Shown here piece after piece: positions 36,177 through 45,607 of a stretch of DNA of 64,000 bases. The notes below the pieces were generated by a model that was not told where the DNA came from, searched no databases, and saw only the letters and a list, made by a program, of their open reading frames with translations. Position 1 is the stretch's first letter; each line of letters starts with the position of its first letter. The position numbers and the translations under genes are program-made. This DNA is from Methanobacterium sp. (GTDB lineage Archaea > Methanobacteriota > Methanobacteria > Methanobacteriales > Methanobacteriaceae): positions 310,001-374,000 of the forward strand of contig JADFDH010000001.1 in the NCBI GenBank assembly GCA_018263005.1, given 5' to 3'.

Positions 36177-36662
36177 TTATATTTCCAGGTTCCAGATTTC
36201 ATCTCCGATATGGTGTAAAGTTTTCACTGCTTTGCCTTCACTATTTTTAACCATATCAGTACCGGAGATTAGGCTACGACCGGTAGCCAGGGGTTTTCGG
36301 TGATTTTCATCAATAATTATCACCAGGTCTCCTTCTTTAATCATAGGATCTGCTTCTGTTATTCCGGGTGACATAACATCAGCTCCCTTGGCCATGAATT
36401 TAACAGCCCCCATATCCACAACCACATATTTAGATTTAATATCAGTTTTTAATGCTCCTTTAAGGGTTGGAAAAGGGTCATCATCAATGAACATGATCAG
36501 TGGTTTATTATCGATGAGCAGAATGTCAGGTAGTTCACTTTTAATTATTTCCACTGTTTTTTGGTTGATAATTATATTTGAAAAGTCGTCTAATTTTTCT
36601 ATGATTTCTTTGATTTTTTTCTTTTTAAGATGGTATCGTTTTCTAATTTTAATTTGTAACAC
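36177..36662 (-). CDS. PUA domain RNA-binding protein
   Basis: 161 residues. A basic N-terminus (KIRKRYHLKKKKIKEI) precedes a C-terminal PUA domain (about 75-155) with VVDMGAVKFMAKGADVMSPGI (split at residue 105), EGDLVIIIDENHRKPLATGRSL. This matches archaeal MCT-1-like PUA proteins implicated in translation or rRNA modification. GTG start. It is divergent from the LSm gene, across a 470-bp gap. Confidence 0.85.
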   Translation of the reverse strand: MLQIKIRKRYHLKKKKIKEIIEKLDDFSNIIINQKTVEIIKSELPDILLIDNKPLIMFIDDDPFPTLKGALKTDIKSKYVVVDMGAVKFMAKGADVMSPGITEADPMIKEGDLVIIIDENHRKPLATGRSLISGTDMVKNSEGKAVKTLHHIGDEIWNLEI

Positions 36663-37132
36663 ACCATAATGTTTTTTTATTCGATTTTGTTTTAGAACTT
36701 AGAAAAAATATGGGAGTGATTTAAATATTTCAAAAATCACATAAATTCTATACGGAGATTATTTAAATATAATGGTTTTAAGCATAATATTATTATATAG
36801 TATTGTAGCCAAACTATTAATTGTGGATGAAACTAATATTTTGTTGAATTAGATGTGATATTCTAAACATGAATTTTTTAGGATTATTATTTGAATAAGA
36901 TATTAAATTTTAACATATGGGCAAATAATATTTTTTACCTAATATAATACTGTAAAGATTAATATACTATTATATCTTACTTAAATCAATAAATTATCCT
37001 ATCTAATCTCTTCTAATATAAACAAATATTGCCGAAGGGCTTTTTCGTAAGTTTTAGCAGGAGTAAGGATATCCAACCATACATTTAAATATAAATCCCA
37101 CCAACAATGAAGTTATAGGAAAGGTGATAATT
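36663..37132. promoter_or_regulatory. 470-bp intergenic region with several TATA-like boxes
   Basis: No convincing protein gene. The LSm promoter is probably CATTTAAATATAAAT at 37082-37096, about 25 bp before a likely transcript start and 40 bp before the TTG. Another plus-strand TATA-like box (TATTTAAATATAATGG) lies at 36769-36785 with no gene for 350 bp. A minus-strand TATTTAAATCA near 36718-36730 may serve the PUA gene. Confidence 0.4.
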
Positions 37133-37375
37133 TTGAATACACAGAAGAATGTGAATACATCAAGACCATTAGATGTATTAGGTAAAGCATTGAATTCCCA
37201 AGTACTGATAAAACTCAAAGGCGGAAGAGAATTTAGAGGAAGCCTTAAAAGTTTCGACATGCACATGAACTTAGTATTAAACGATGCCGAAGAATTAGAA
37301 GGCGGAGAAACCTCCAGAAGATTAGGTGTCGTTCTTATAAGGGGAGATAATATCGTATACATATCTCCAGGCTAG
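37133..37375 (+). CDS. LSm/Sm-like archaeal small nuclear ribonucleoprotein
   Basis: 80 residues from a TTG behind AAAGGTGATAA: NTQKNVNTSRPLDVLGKAL, then Sm1 motif VLIKLKGGREFRGSLKSFDMHMN (split) and Sm2 LGVVLIRGDNIVYISP. Very like the Methanothermobacter Sm1 protein, a heptameric ring that binds U-rich RNA. It precedes L37e by 53 bp, the standard archaeal order. The annotation start at GTG 37124 would lie in the binding site. Confidence 0.95.
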   Translation: MNTQKNVNTSRPLDVLGKALNSQVLIKLKGGREFRGSLKSFDMHMNLVLNDAEELEGGETSRRLGVVLIRGDNIVYISPG

Positions 37376-37428
37376 GTAACTTAAAGAATTCATAGATAAA
37401 CCATATTAGGATTATAAGGAGGATACTG

Positions 37429-37611
<183 letters not shown>

Positions 37612-37635
37612 TTATATAATTATTTGAGGTTAATA

Positions 37636-38529
37636 ATGGAGTCTAAAGGCCCTATAGATGTTAGAATTATCGTTGAAGGGGCATCAGATGTGGAAAACAT
37701 CTCCAAGGCAATGCAAAACATAGCCTTGGGTGCAGAATACCACATCACCATCTCATCCATTATTCCCACCACCAACCCTGAAATAGCAAAAAAAGTTGTT
37801 AAAGGCGCCGATATACTCTTAATTGCCACTGATGTGGATGCTCCCGGGAGAGAGCTTGCTGATAAATTCCAAAAGGTCCTTAAAGATGAAGTTGGACACA
37901 TAGAACGTATGAAACTTCCCTATGGTCATGATGTGGAGTATCTGGATCCGGCAATAATTAGAAATGAGATAAAAAACGCCATAATTCGTTCTGGACTTCT
38001 TTCAATAGCCCATATCCAGAAATTCAGGGAAATGGAAGATACTTTGAATGAGCAGCAGGAAGAGATAATAACTCTAAAAGCTGAAATGGAAAAAATATCA
38101 ACCCAGAACGAGAACTTAATTACTCAAAATCAACGATTGTTAGATGATAAGGAATCCTTCAGCATAAAAATCAACGAATTACGTGAGGAATTAAAGACTA
38201 ACAAACAGAGATATGTTGATTTAAAAAATGAATACGGACTTTTAAAGAATAAGAATTTGTTTGAAATATTTCCACTTGATAAATTGTGGAAAGAAACATT
38301 CAATGAAAATTTAGATGAAGAGGAGCATGTTTATTTTATAACCACAGAATTCAAACCTGAAAATGTTTTAGCAGGTCAGGGTTTTATAGCTGCGCCTTCA
38401 CGAGAAGATGCTATTGAATGGTTAAAAATTATAAGAACGGTACTAATTTTTTATGATTCTAAAATTGAAGTCTTAAAAGAAGAAATAGATAACAATGAAA
38501 AGTTAAGTTCCAGTTTGCTTAAAGAATAA
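37636..38529 (+). CDS. TOPRIM domain protein with long coiled coil
   Basis: 297 residues. N-terminal TOPRIM-like fold: IIVEGASDVE near 14 and the acidic DVDAPGRELAD near 73 supply the Glu and DxD metal ligands. A coiled coil spans about 133-210 (EEIITLKAEMEKI, INELREELKTNKQRY). A C-terminal ~80-residue alpha/beta region closes. It occurs in a conserved LSm-L37e-TOPRIM-purF neighbourhood in related genomes; function unknown. ATG at 37636 behind GAGG, rather than TTG at 37624. Confidence 0.75.
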   Translation: MESKGPIDVRIIVEGASDVENISKAMQNIALGAEYHITISSIIPTTNPEIAKKVVKGADILLIATDVDAPGRELADKFQKVLKDEVGHIERMKLPYGHDVEYLDPAIIRNEIKNAIIRSGLLSIAHIQKFREMEDTLNEQQEEIITLKAEMEKISTQNENLITQNQRLLDDKESFSIKINELREELKTNKQRYVDLKNEYGLLKNKNLFEIFPLDKLWKETFNENLDEEEHVYFITTEFKPENVLAGQGFIAAPSREDAIEWLKIIRTVLIFYDSKIEVLKEEIDNNEKLSSSLLKE

Positions 38530-38709
38530 TATGGAATTTCTATATTTTGAATAAGTAATTAATGAAGATACACTAATTATTTAAGAAGATTTATTCCATA
38601 CTTAGAATTGTAATACATCCAAACTCATGAACAGAAATATATATTATCATAATCATTTTTTGTTGCCTTATTTTACTCATCTGGATATTTTGATAAGGGA
38701 GAATTGTAA

Positions 38710-40110
38710 TTGAAGGATAAATGTGGCATTGTAGGTGCTTATTCCAATAGTAAATCAGCTGAAGTCTCTAGACAAATATATTATGGATTATATGCCTTGC
38801 AGCATCGGGGACAGGAATCTGCTGGTATTTCAACATTTAATGGAAAGGATATGTCCACTTATCGCGGCATGGGATTGGTCTGCGATGTTTTTAGTAATGG
38901 AAATTTCGATGGTCTGGATGGAAATAAGGGTATCGGGCATGTAAGGTATTCAACCACCGGTAAATCGTTAATTGAAAACTCACAACCCTTTATAAGTGAA
39001 TTTGATTCTGGATCAATTGCTATAGCTCATAATGGCGATATAATCAATTCTATGGAACTTAGAAAGGAATTAGAAAAAGAGGGACGTGAATTCTGCTCCA
39101 CAACAGACTCAGAAGTAATAAGTCATCTACTGACCCGTGAATACTCCCATACCGGGAATATGGTCAAAGCCATGCAGAACATATCTCAGGATATTATAGG
39201 TTCCTATTCACTGGTCATACTGATAAATGGAGATCTTATGGTTGTTAGAGATCCCATGGGTATAAAACCCCTAGCCCTGGGAAAGAAGGATGATTTAACC
39301 ATGGTAGCATCAGAAACCGTTGCTTTTGATGTAATCGGAGCTCAAAAGATCCGTGATGTAGAACCCGGTGAAATAATCCTTATAAATAACGATATAAAAA
39401 GTTTCTCACTCCCTAAGAAAGGTAATACTCCTCGTTCTCATTGTATGTTTGAATATGTTTATTTTGCCAGACCAGATAGCATTTTAGATGGTAAAAATGT
39501 ATATGATGTTAGATTGAACATTGGGAAAGCTTTGTATCGGGAACATGCAATAGAAGCCGATGCAGTAATGCCTGTACCGGACTCAGCCATCACAGCAGCA
39601 ATAGGCTATTCCAGAGAATCAGGACTGCCTTATGGTGAGGGACTGATTAAGAACCGTTATATAGGAAGGACGTTTATAATGCCAACACAGGAAGATAGGG
39701 AAACATCGGTAAGACTAAAAATGAATCCTATTAAATCAGAATTAGAAGGTAAAAGGATAATTTTAGTGGATGACAGCATCGTACGGGGAACGACCTCCCG
39801 GGCATTGGTAAATGTTTTAAGAGATGCAGGTGTTAGTGAAATCCATTTAAGGGTAGGATGTCCGCCTATTATATCTCCCTGTTATTATGGAATAGCCATG
39901 GCCACAAAGAAAGAGCTGGTTGCTTCTGATAAGAAAGTTAAAGATATTGAAAAAATGCTGGGTGTGGATTCCTTAGGATATCTCAGTATAGAATCCTTAA
40001 TTAAGTGTATAGGATTAGAAAAGGCACATTTATGTACTGGTTGCCTTACCGGCGAATATCCTACATCATTACCTGAAAATATAGAAGAATATGAGGCGAA
40101 TAGGTGTTAA
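38710..40110 (+). CDS. purF: Amidophosphoribosyltransferase (PurF)
   Basis: 466 residues, TTG start behind AAGGGAGAATTGTAA. The short propeptide KDK precedes the Cys nucleophile in CGIVGAYS. Motifs HRGQESAGI, VDDSIVRGTTS (PRPP loop) and the Cys residues CPPIISPC and LCTGC match the [4Fe-4S] PurF subclass. It commits PRPP to purines, alongside purC/S/Q in this window. Confidence 0.96.
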   Translation: MKDKCGIVGAYSNSKSAEVSRQIYYGLYALQHRGQESAGISTFNGKDMSTYRGMGLVCDVFSNGNFDGLDGNKGIGHVRYSTTGKSLIENSQPFISEFDSGSIAIAHNGDIINSMELRKELEKEGREFCSTTDSEVISHLLTREYSHTGNMVKAMQNISQDIIGSYSLVILINGDLMVVRDPMGIKPLALGKKDDLTMVASETVAFDVIGAQKIRDVEPGEIILINNDIKSFSLPKKGNTPRSHCMFEYVYFARPDSILDGKNVYDVRLNIGKALYREHAIEADAVMPVPDSAITAAIGYSRESGLPYGEGLIKNRYIGRTFIMPTQEDRETSVRLKMNPIKSELEGKRIILVDDSIVRGTTSRALVNVLRDAGVSEIHLRVGCPPIISPCYYGIAMATKKELVASDKKVKDIEKMLGVDSLGYLSIESLIKCIGLEKAHLCTGCLTGEYPTSLPENIEEYEANRC

Positions 40111-40232
40111 TATAACGTAGGATTAATGTTTTTTTGATTGAAAATTGAAATAGGGCTGATTCATTTTATAAATGAAATATTTTATTAATTTGAATAATTT
40201 AAAACTTTATAAATAGATTTTTTTAACTAATA

Positions 40233-40850
40233 ATGGGAATATGGATGAATACCAAAGAAAATGATATAAATATTGGTAGAAAACTATACAGCGTAAAGGA
40301 AACCTACTGGATATCTTATAATGGATTACGCACCATTAAATATATGTTAAAGGCTAAAAGGAACTTGCAGATGGATCAGAAATTCATCGAAAGGATAATG
40401 CTAGCGGTAACTGAAGTAAATAACTGTGCCATATGTTCCTATGCCCACAGCAGAAGAGCCCTGGAGAGCGGAATGACCAATGAAGAAATCCATAAAATGT
40501 TAAAAGGAGTAATGGATGAAGTACCAGAAGAGGAACTAGACGCAGTCATGTTTGCTCAGCATTACGCAGATAACAGGGGAAGACCTTCCAAAAAATCATG
40601 GCAAAGAATAGTAGAAATCTACGGTCTTTCCAAATCAAAGGGTATATTGGGGGCTATTCGAACAATAATGATGGGAAATGCCTACGGTATACCCTGGAGT
40701 TCATTTATCAACAGACTGAGGGGTAAACCAGATCCAAGAAGCAGGTTGAGATATGAGTTAAGTATGATGTTAGGTACCATATTGTTCCCCATATCACTCA
40801 TCCATGCATTAGTTTCTCTTTTATTTAATAAACCGGTTATTGATTTTTAA
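40233..40850 (+). CDS. AhpD-like alkylhydroperoxidase family protein
   Basis: 205 residues. The AhpD/CMD core is VTEVNNCAICSYAHSRRALESG (split at residue 62) with the CxxC pair and proton-relay His, followed by MTNEEIHKM. Unlike the CMD-like protein at 16178, this one keeps the redox CxxC. A C-terminal hydrophobic segment (about 180-200) could anchor it to the membrane. A second in-frame ATG lies at 40245. A TATA-like TTATAAATA (40208-40216) is very close, so the transcript may be nearly leaderless. Confidence 0.8.
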   Translation: MGIWMNTKENDINIGRKLYSVKETYWISYNGLRTIKYMLKAKRNLQMDQKFIERIMLAVTEVNNCAICSYAHSRRALESGMTNEEIHKMLKGVMDEVPEEELDAVMFAQHYADNRGRPSKKSWQRIVEIYGLSKSKGILGAIRTIMMGNAYGIPWSSFINRLRGKPDPRSRLRYELSMMLGTILFPISLIHALVSLLFNKPVIDF

Positions 40851-40887
40851 AATACACAAATGAAACAGAATTTAGGTGATAAAAATA

Positions 40888-42069
40888 GTGGAATTACTCT
40901 CTCCGGCCCGGGACTTTACATCACTTAACGCTGCGATTTCTAATGGAGCAGATTCAGTTTATCTGGGAATTTCCGGATACAATCTAAGGGCCCATATCCC
41001 CCAGTTTAAGATCGACCAATTAAGATCAGCAGTTAAGCTCTGTCATGAATCTGAAGTTAAATTATATGTCTGTACCAACACCGTAATGAAGGATGAGGAC
41101 TTGAAATCTTTAAAAGAATTATTACCCATTATAAAATCATCCGAAGCTGACGCAATCATAGCATCCGATCTGGGGGTGCTTAATATTGTCAGGGAAAATG
41201 ATATAAAGGTGCATATGAGTGTTCAGGCTAACATATCAAACTTAGAGTCCTTGAAACTCTTGAAAGAATGGGGAATTAGTAGAGTCATACTTTCACGTGA
41301 ATTATCCCTGGAGGAGATAAAAAAAATTAAATATAAAAGCCCCGTCGAAGTGGAAGTATTTGTACATGGAGCCATGTGCATGGCACTATCCGGAAGATGT
41401 TTTCTAAGTTCATATCTATACCATAAAAGTGCTAACTGTGGAGAATGCCTCCAGCCATGCAGAGAAAAATGGAAACTAATTTCAGAGGATCGGCAAATAG
41501 AAATAGAAGAATATGATGGGATAACTCATATTTTAAGTCCTAAAGACCTTTGCATGATAGAACACATACCTGAACTAATGGAAGCAGGAATAGATGCCTT
41601 TAAAATAGAAGGAAGGGCAAGATCAGCTGATTATGTGGCGACGGTTACCAGAACGTACCGGGAAGCCATCGATCAATACGAAAATGGCGGGGGAGAATTT
41701 GAAACTAAGTGGTTGGAAGATCTTAAAACGGTTTTTAATCGGGGATTTGACACTGGATTCTACTATAGGAAACCATATAAAACCAGTAAATATAATGAAT
41801 CAACTTATATCAAGAAAGATATCGGAAACGTTACTAATTTTTATAAGAAAGTTCAAGCTGCAGAGATAAGACTATGGGAAGACATTCAAGTAGGAAATGA
41901 AATCATAATAGAAGGCCATACAACTGGTTGTCTCATACAGAAGGTAGAGTCCATGCAAATAAATAATCAAAATGTTGATAAAGCTTTTAAAGGTCAAAAT
42001 GTAGCAATTCGTGTTGAAAACAAAGTAAGACCTAATGATCTGGTTTATAAGAGGATTTTAAGGACTTAA
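40888..42069 (+). CDS. Peptidase U32 family protein
   Basis: 393 residues from a GTG behind AGGTGAT. LLSPARDFTSLNAAISNGADS opens a TIM-barrel-like U32 domain (split at 14). FVHGAMCMALSGRCFLSSYL and the Cys-rich CGECLQPCREKW near 188 are U32 hallmarks. Bacterial relatives are now linked to tRNA/rRNA hydroxylation rather than proteolysis; the archaeal substrate is not known. The in-frame GTG at 40876 lies in the ribosome binding site. Confidence 0.85.
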   Translation: MELLSPARDFTSLNAAISNGADSVYLGISGYNLRAHIPQFKIDQLRSAVKLCHESEVKLYVCTNTVMKDEDLKSLKELLPIIKSSEADAIIASDLGVLNIVRENDIKVHMSVQANISNLESLKLLKEWGISRVILSRELSLEEIKKIKYKSPVEVEVFVHGAMCMALSGRCFLSSYLYHKSANCGECLQPCREKWKLISEDRQIEIEEYDGITHILSPKDLCMIEHIPELMEAGIDAFKIEGRARSADYVATVTRTYREAIDQYENGGGEFETKWLEDLKTVFNRGFDTGFYYRKPYKTSKYNESTYIKKDIGNVTNFYKKVQAAEIRLWEDIQVGNEIIIEGHTTGCLIQKVESMQINNQNVDKAFKGQNVAIRVENKVRPNDLVYKRILRT

Positions 42070-42241
42070 TAATAATTATTAAGTATAGGAATATAAATGG
42101 GATGTTTCGATTTCATCCAATATCTATGATATTTTTTAAAAAAATTCTATAGATTTAAAAAAAATTTTTATCAAATTAATTAATACAAAAGAAATAAAGT
42201 TAATATTCAGATCTCATTAATTAATCAGGTGGTAAAAAAAA

Positions 42242-42721
42242 ATGATCCAAGTCAAAGATGCAATGGAAAGAAATGTCATAAAATTTCATGCAGATGATAA
42301 AATAAGCGATGTTGCTCAGGTTTTAAGAGAAAAAAAAATCAGCGGAGCACCAATAGTTGATGATAATTTAAAAGTGATAGGAATAATAAGTGAAGGAGAC
42401 ATAATAAGACTTTTAGAAGTCCACTCTCCCCGTTTAAATCTCATCTTACCCTCCCCACTTGACCTGATCGAGCTCCCCATAAGAATGAAATATGAGTTGG
42501 ATGAAATAGCCGAAGATATGAACCGTGCAGCATCTGTACTAATAGGGGAGATAATGACCAAAAAAGTGTTCACCATCAAAGCAGAAGACGATATTTCCGA
42601 CGCCGCCCAGTTTATGGACACCCACAGCGTTAACAGACTTCCAGTGGTTGATGAAGAAGGTAAATTGATAGGCATCGTAACCAGGGGGGATATAATAAGC
42701 GCTATGGTGAGAATGGGATGA
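42242..42721 (+). CDS. Two-CBS-domain protein
   Basis: 159 residues with two CBS repeats: VKDAMERNVIKFHADDKISD to EGDIIRLLE (about 3-60) and GEIMTKKVFTIKAEDDISDA to TRGDIISAMVRMG (about 98-158). CBS pairs usually bind adenine nucleotides. ATG behind CAGGTGGTAAAAAAA. The stop overlaps the cfbC ATG by 4 bp, so it is translationally coupled to an ATP-driven F430 enzyme; a nucleotide-sensing role is inference. Confidence 0.9.
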   Translation: MIQVKDAMERNVIKFHADDKISDVAQVLREKKISGAPIVDDNLKVIGIISEGDIIRLLEVHSPRLNLILPSPLDLIELPIRMKYELDEIAEDMNRAASVLIGEIMTKKVFTIKAEDDISDAAQFMDTHSVNRLPVVDEEGKLIGIVTRGDIISAMVRMG

Positions 42722-42840
42722 GCAAAACCAAGTCGGATAGTGAAGCTAAGCAGATGGGCAAAACCAAGTCGGATAGTGAAGCTAAGCAGATGGGCAAAAC
42801 CAGTTCTGTCAGTGAAGCTAAGCAGACGAGCAAAACCAAG
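42718..42840 (+). repeat. 36-bp in-frame tandem repeat at the start of cfbC
   Basis: Units at 42718-42753, 42754-42789 and 42790-42825, then a 15-bp partial unit to 42840. The first two differ by one base; the third differs within TSSVSEAKQ. Each full unit begins with ATG, encoding about 12 residues (M-S/G-KTKSDSEAKQ). Confidence 0.95.
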
Positions 42841-43629
42841 CGCATAGCAATTTATGGTAAGGGCGGAATTGGTAAATCCACTATAGTCTCTAACATAGCA
42901 GCTGCATATTCTAATGATCATCAGGTCCTGGTTATTGGCTGCGATCCCAAGGCAGACACCACCCGCACATTAGTGGGAAAAAGAATACCCACCATATTGG
43001 ACGTGGTCCGGGAAAAAAATGACACATCCGCTGAAGAAATAGTATACAACGGCTTCAATGATGTAAAATGTGTGGAAAGCGGCGGCCCCGAACCGGGAGT
43101 AGGTTGTGCTGGAAGGGGAGTAATAGTGGCTATGAATTATCTGGATAAACTGGAAACATTCTCAGATGAACTGGATGTAATAATCTACGACGTCCTGGGA
43201 GATGTGGTTTGCGGTGGATTCGCAGTTCCCCTGAGGGAGGATTTTGCAGATGAAGTATACATAGTAACATCCGGAGAATACATGGCATTATATGCGGCTA
43301 ATAATATTTCAAAGGGTATTAAAAAGCTTAAAAGTAACTTCGGAGGGATAATCTGCAACTGCCGTGGAATAGAAAATGAACTGGACATAGTAAACTCATT
43401 TGCAGAAAAAATAGGTAGCAGGGTAATAGGAATCATACCCCGCAGTAAACTGGTTCAAAAAAGCGAAATCGATGCTAAAACAGTAATAGAGAAATATCCT
43501 GATTCAAAACAGGCACAACTTTACCAGGAACTAGCATATAATATTTATCAAAATAAGGAATTTGTAATCCCCCAACCCATGGGTGTTGAAGAATTCGATG
43601 AGTTCTTTAGAAAATTTCAAGAAGTATAA
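42718..43629 (+). CDS. cfbC: Ni-sirohydrochlorin a,c-diamide reductive cyclase, ATPase subunit CfbC
   Basis: 303 residues. The NifH-like core begins near residue 43: IAIYGKGGIGKSTIVSN (P-loop), GCDPKADTT, the Fe-S Cys in GVGCAGRGV and in DVVCGGFAVP, and IIPRSKLVQKSE. CfbC delivers electrons to CfbD to close coenzyme F430, needed by methyl-CoM reductase. It carries an extra ~41-residue N-terminus made of 12-residue repeats (SKTKSDSEAKQ). A Bch/Nif-like reductase is the alternative; methanogen context favours CfbC. Confidence 0.88.
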   Translation: MSKTKSDSEAKQMGKTKSDSEAKQMGKTSSVSEAKQTSKTKRIAIYGKGGIGKSTIVSNIAAAYSNDHQVLVIGCDPKADTTRTLVGKRIPTILDVVREKNDTSAEEIVYNGFNDVKCVESGGPEPGVGCAGRGVIVAMNYLDKLETFSDELDVIIYDVLGDVVCGGFAVPLREDFADEVYIVTSGEYMALYAANNISKGIKKLKSNFGGIICNCRGIENELDIVNSFAEKIGSRVIGIIPRSKLVQKSEIDAKTVIEKYPDSKQAQLYQELAYNIYQNKEFVIPQPMGVEEFDEFFRKFQEV

Positions 43630-43730
43630 AATAATCTTTCTATTTTAAAATAGAATAAATAAAATTCAATTTTTTATTAGAGAAGAAATAATTAATTTCA
43701 TATTTTTTTAGAAATAGATTTTATCATAAT

Positions 43731-44174
43731 TCAGGTTTTATATCTTTGAGGATTTAGACCTAGTTCCCTAAAGGATTTTAAACAGGTCTCTTCCAGTTTA
43801 TAAAATTCATTAAAGAAAAAAAGATGGGAATCACATTTACAATCAGAACATCCGAAATTAATGATACCAATACCGGAATCTGCAATTTCGCATGCTAAAT
43901 CACATTCAAATCTATCATCATGAAGAGCATATACTATAGATACGATCCTGGTGTTTTTTTGAGCCAGAAAATAGTCAACATGCCAGTGTAATTTTTTATC
44001 TTCCCTTAAATGTCTTTTTAATCGTCCGTTTAGAGAATTGAGAGCCGAACCTATATAGATGTAGTATCCTTTTTTAAATTCAATCAATCCCAAACTACCG
44101 ATTCTAATGGAGGATGTTTCATCTAATTCCATTAACAGGCAATAGGTGCCCTTTAAAATTTCTTTTTTAGACAT
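43731..44174 (-). CDS. GIY-YIG nuclease-fold protein (DUF123 type)
   Basis: 147 residues. The GIY-YIG core reads YYIYIGSALNSLNGRLKRHLR near 35, then KLHWHVDYFL with the conserved His/Tyr region. A C-terminal Cys cluster (CSDCKCDSHLF) could bind metal. DUF123 proteins are typical of archaea; some are fused to endonuclease III. No partner gene nearby. Confidence 0.85.
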   Translation of the reverse strand: MSKKEILKGTYCLLMELDETSSIRIGSLGLIEFKKGYYIYIGSALNSLNGRLKRHLREDKKLHWHVDYFLAQKNTRIVSIVYALHDDRFECDLACEIADSGIGIINFGCSDCKCDSHLFFFNEFYKLEETCLKSFRELGLNPQRYKT

Positions 44175-44307
44175 TTCAAGGCCTTTCTTAGTGATTGTAT
44201 AAGTTAGTTAATGATTTTGTCAAATAAATATAAATAATCAAGGATAGAATATTAACTTCCATTTGTAAATTAAGGGAGATTAACAATTAATACCAAAGTG
44301 AAAAATC

Positions 44308-44721
44308 ATGAAATACTCTTTTACAACCAAAGGACATTACAACATCACTTCCAAACATAAAACCACCTTCGAATTTACCAAGGATAATGAAATGGGAAAA
44401 GCTGCAGATTGCATTATAGGAGTATCTAGTAAGGTTAATTTAGCCGATATCCCACAGAAACTTCGAAATGCTATAAAGGATGATAAGAGCATCATCACCA
44501 TCCAGTTGGAAACAGAGAATGCTGCTGATGAAATAAAAGGATATGGACATCCTGATCTTACTTTGGATCATCCAACAGACATGGTATGCCGGAAAAGCGA
44601 ATATAAATGTTCTAGGACGTTGATGATAAAGGCAGATAAAGCAGCAGTGGATATTAAAAAAGAATTAATTGAAGATTTAAAGGAAGGAAAGGATTTAAAA
44701 GTGACTATTAGTGTAGAATAA
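44308..44721 (+). CDS. DUF371 family protein
   Basis: 137 residues: YSFTTKGHYNITSKHKTTFEFTKDNEMGKAADCIIGV (split) matches the archaeal DUF371 family, with a conserved GHPDLTLDHPTDMVCRKSEY in the middle. Function unknown. ATG behind AAAGTGAAAAATC. Confidence 0.78.
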   Translation: MKYSFTTKGHYNITSKHKTTFEFTKDNEMGKAADCIIGVSSKVNLADIPQKLRNAIKDDKSIITIQLETENAADEIKGYGHPDLTLDHPTDMVCRKSEYKCSRTLMIKADKAAVDIKKELIEDLKEGKDLKVTISVE

Positions 44722-44800
44722 AAAAGGTATTATTCATAGTGACTATAATCATGGATAAAAAGATAAATAAAATTATAAAATTAATTTAAAATAATTTAAA

Positions 44801-45271
44801 TTATATATAAACCCCACAACCAACCAGATAGGTCTGGTTTTGGTATTTAGCAGGTTTTATATAGGTTATTTTTGTTGAAGGAACTTTTGATCCTGGTTTA
44901 GGCCATTGATATTCTACCCATCCCCCACCATTTTCTGCTATTTGTATGAATAGTTTACCGATTGGTTTACCATTTATATCTTTTAGATCGGTCATATTCT
45001 GACCCACACCATCCTGATCAGGGGGATAAACTACTCTGATACCATTCATCCGCCAAACAAATATATAAATGTCTCCCTGGTACCATTCTGGGCTGCTGAA
45101 TTCTGGAAATATAACTTCGCCTTTGGTCTGGATCTGATCCACCGCTCGATCAACTAAAAATGTTATGTTCTGTTTTTGTTTATTGATAGATTGTTGTTCC
45201 TGGATTACCGCAACCGCAGCTACTAAAATCATCAAAATTATGCCTAAAACTAATTTTTTCTTCATCTCCAT
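44801..45271 (-). CDS. Secreted or membrane-anchored Cache-like sensor domain protein
   Basis: About 156 residues. One N-terminal helix (about 4-22) with KKK flank, then a short helix NFLVDRAVDQI-like and the beta-rich stretch YIFVWRMNGIRVVYPPDQDGVGQNM (split), WVEYQWPKPGS, LVGCGVYI. This is the SCHF/Cache-2 pattern of extracellular ligand sensing. There is no output domain, so it may act as a binding protein. ATG may be at 45271 or 45265. Confidence 0.6.
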   Translation of the reverse strand: MEMKKKLVLGIILMILVAAVAVIQEQQSINKQKQNITFLVDRAVDQIQTKGEVIFPEFSSPEWYQGDIYIFVWRMNGIRVVYPPDQDGVGQNMTDLKDINGKPIGKLFIQIAENGGGWVEYQWPKPGSKVPSTKITYIKPAKYQNQTYLVGCGVYI

Positions 45272-45296
45272 CCCCAAAAGGCATATTTTTTTAGAT

Positions 45297-45332
45297 AAAA
45301 AAAAATCCTGAACTTAGTTTTATTTAAGTTCA
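45297..45332 (-). terminator. Hairpin and poly-U signal downstream of tRNA-Leu
   Basis: Inverted repeat TGAACTTA/TAAGTTCA (45309-45316 and 45325-45332, 8-base spacer). On the minus strand it is followed by a run of nine T residues (45297-45305). It lies 35 bp beyond the tRNA 3' end, in the correct orientation for a terminator. Confidence 0.7.
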
Positions 45333-45363
45333 TGCATCAAATGATCTATTTACTAGAATTTCA

Positions 45364-45452
<89 letters not shown>

Positions 45453-45607
45453 GTCGCTAATTAGCAATTGAAAATTACCATTAAGCATACAGACATCTTT
45501 ATTTCTCGGTATTTAAATCTTGTCCTCATCCATTTATAGAGTCTGAACCATATATAAATGGATAAATCAATATCGGTTAATCATATTCGCACTTTAAAGG
45601 CTAAAAA

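Noticed and set aside
42316..42921. Minus-strand frame of 201 codons with repeated GFAHLLSFT segments opposite CBS-cfbC
   Set aside because: It is the antisense reading of the cfbC 36-bp tandem repeat; both plus-strand genes are well supported and the antisense frame has no ribosome binding site or family match.
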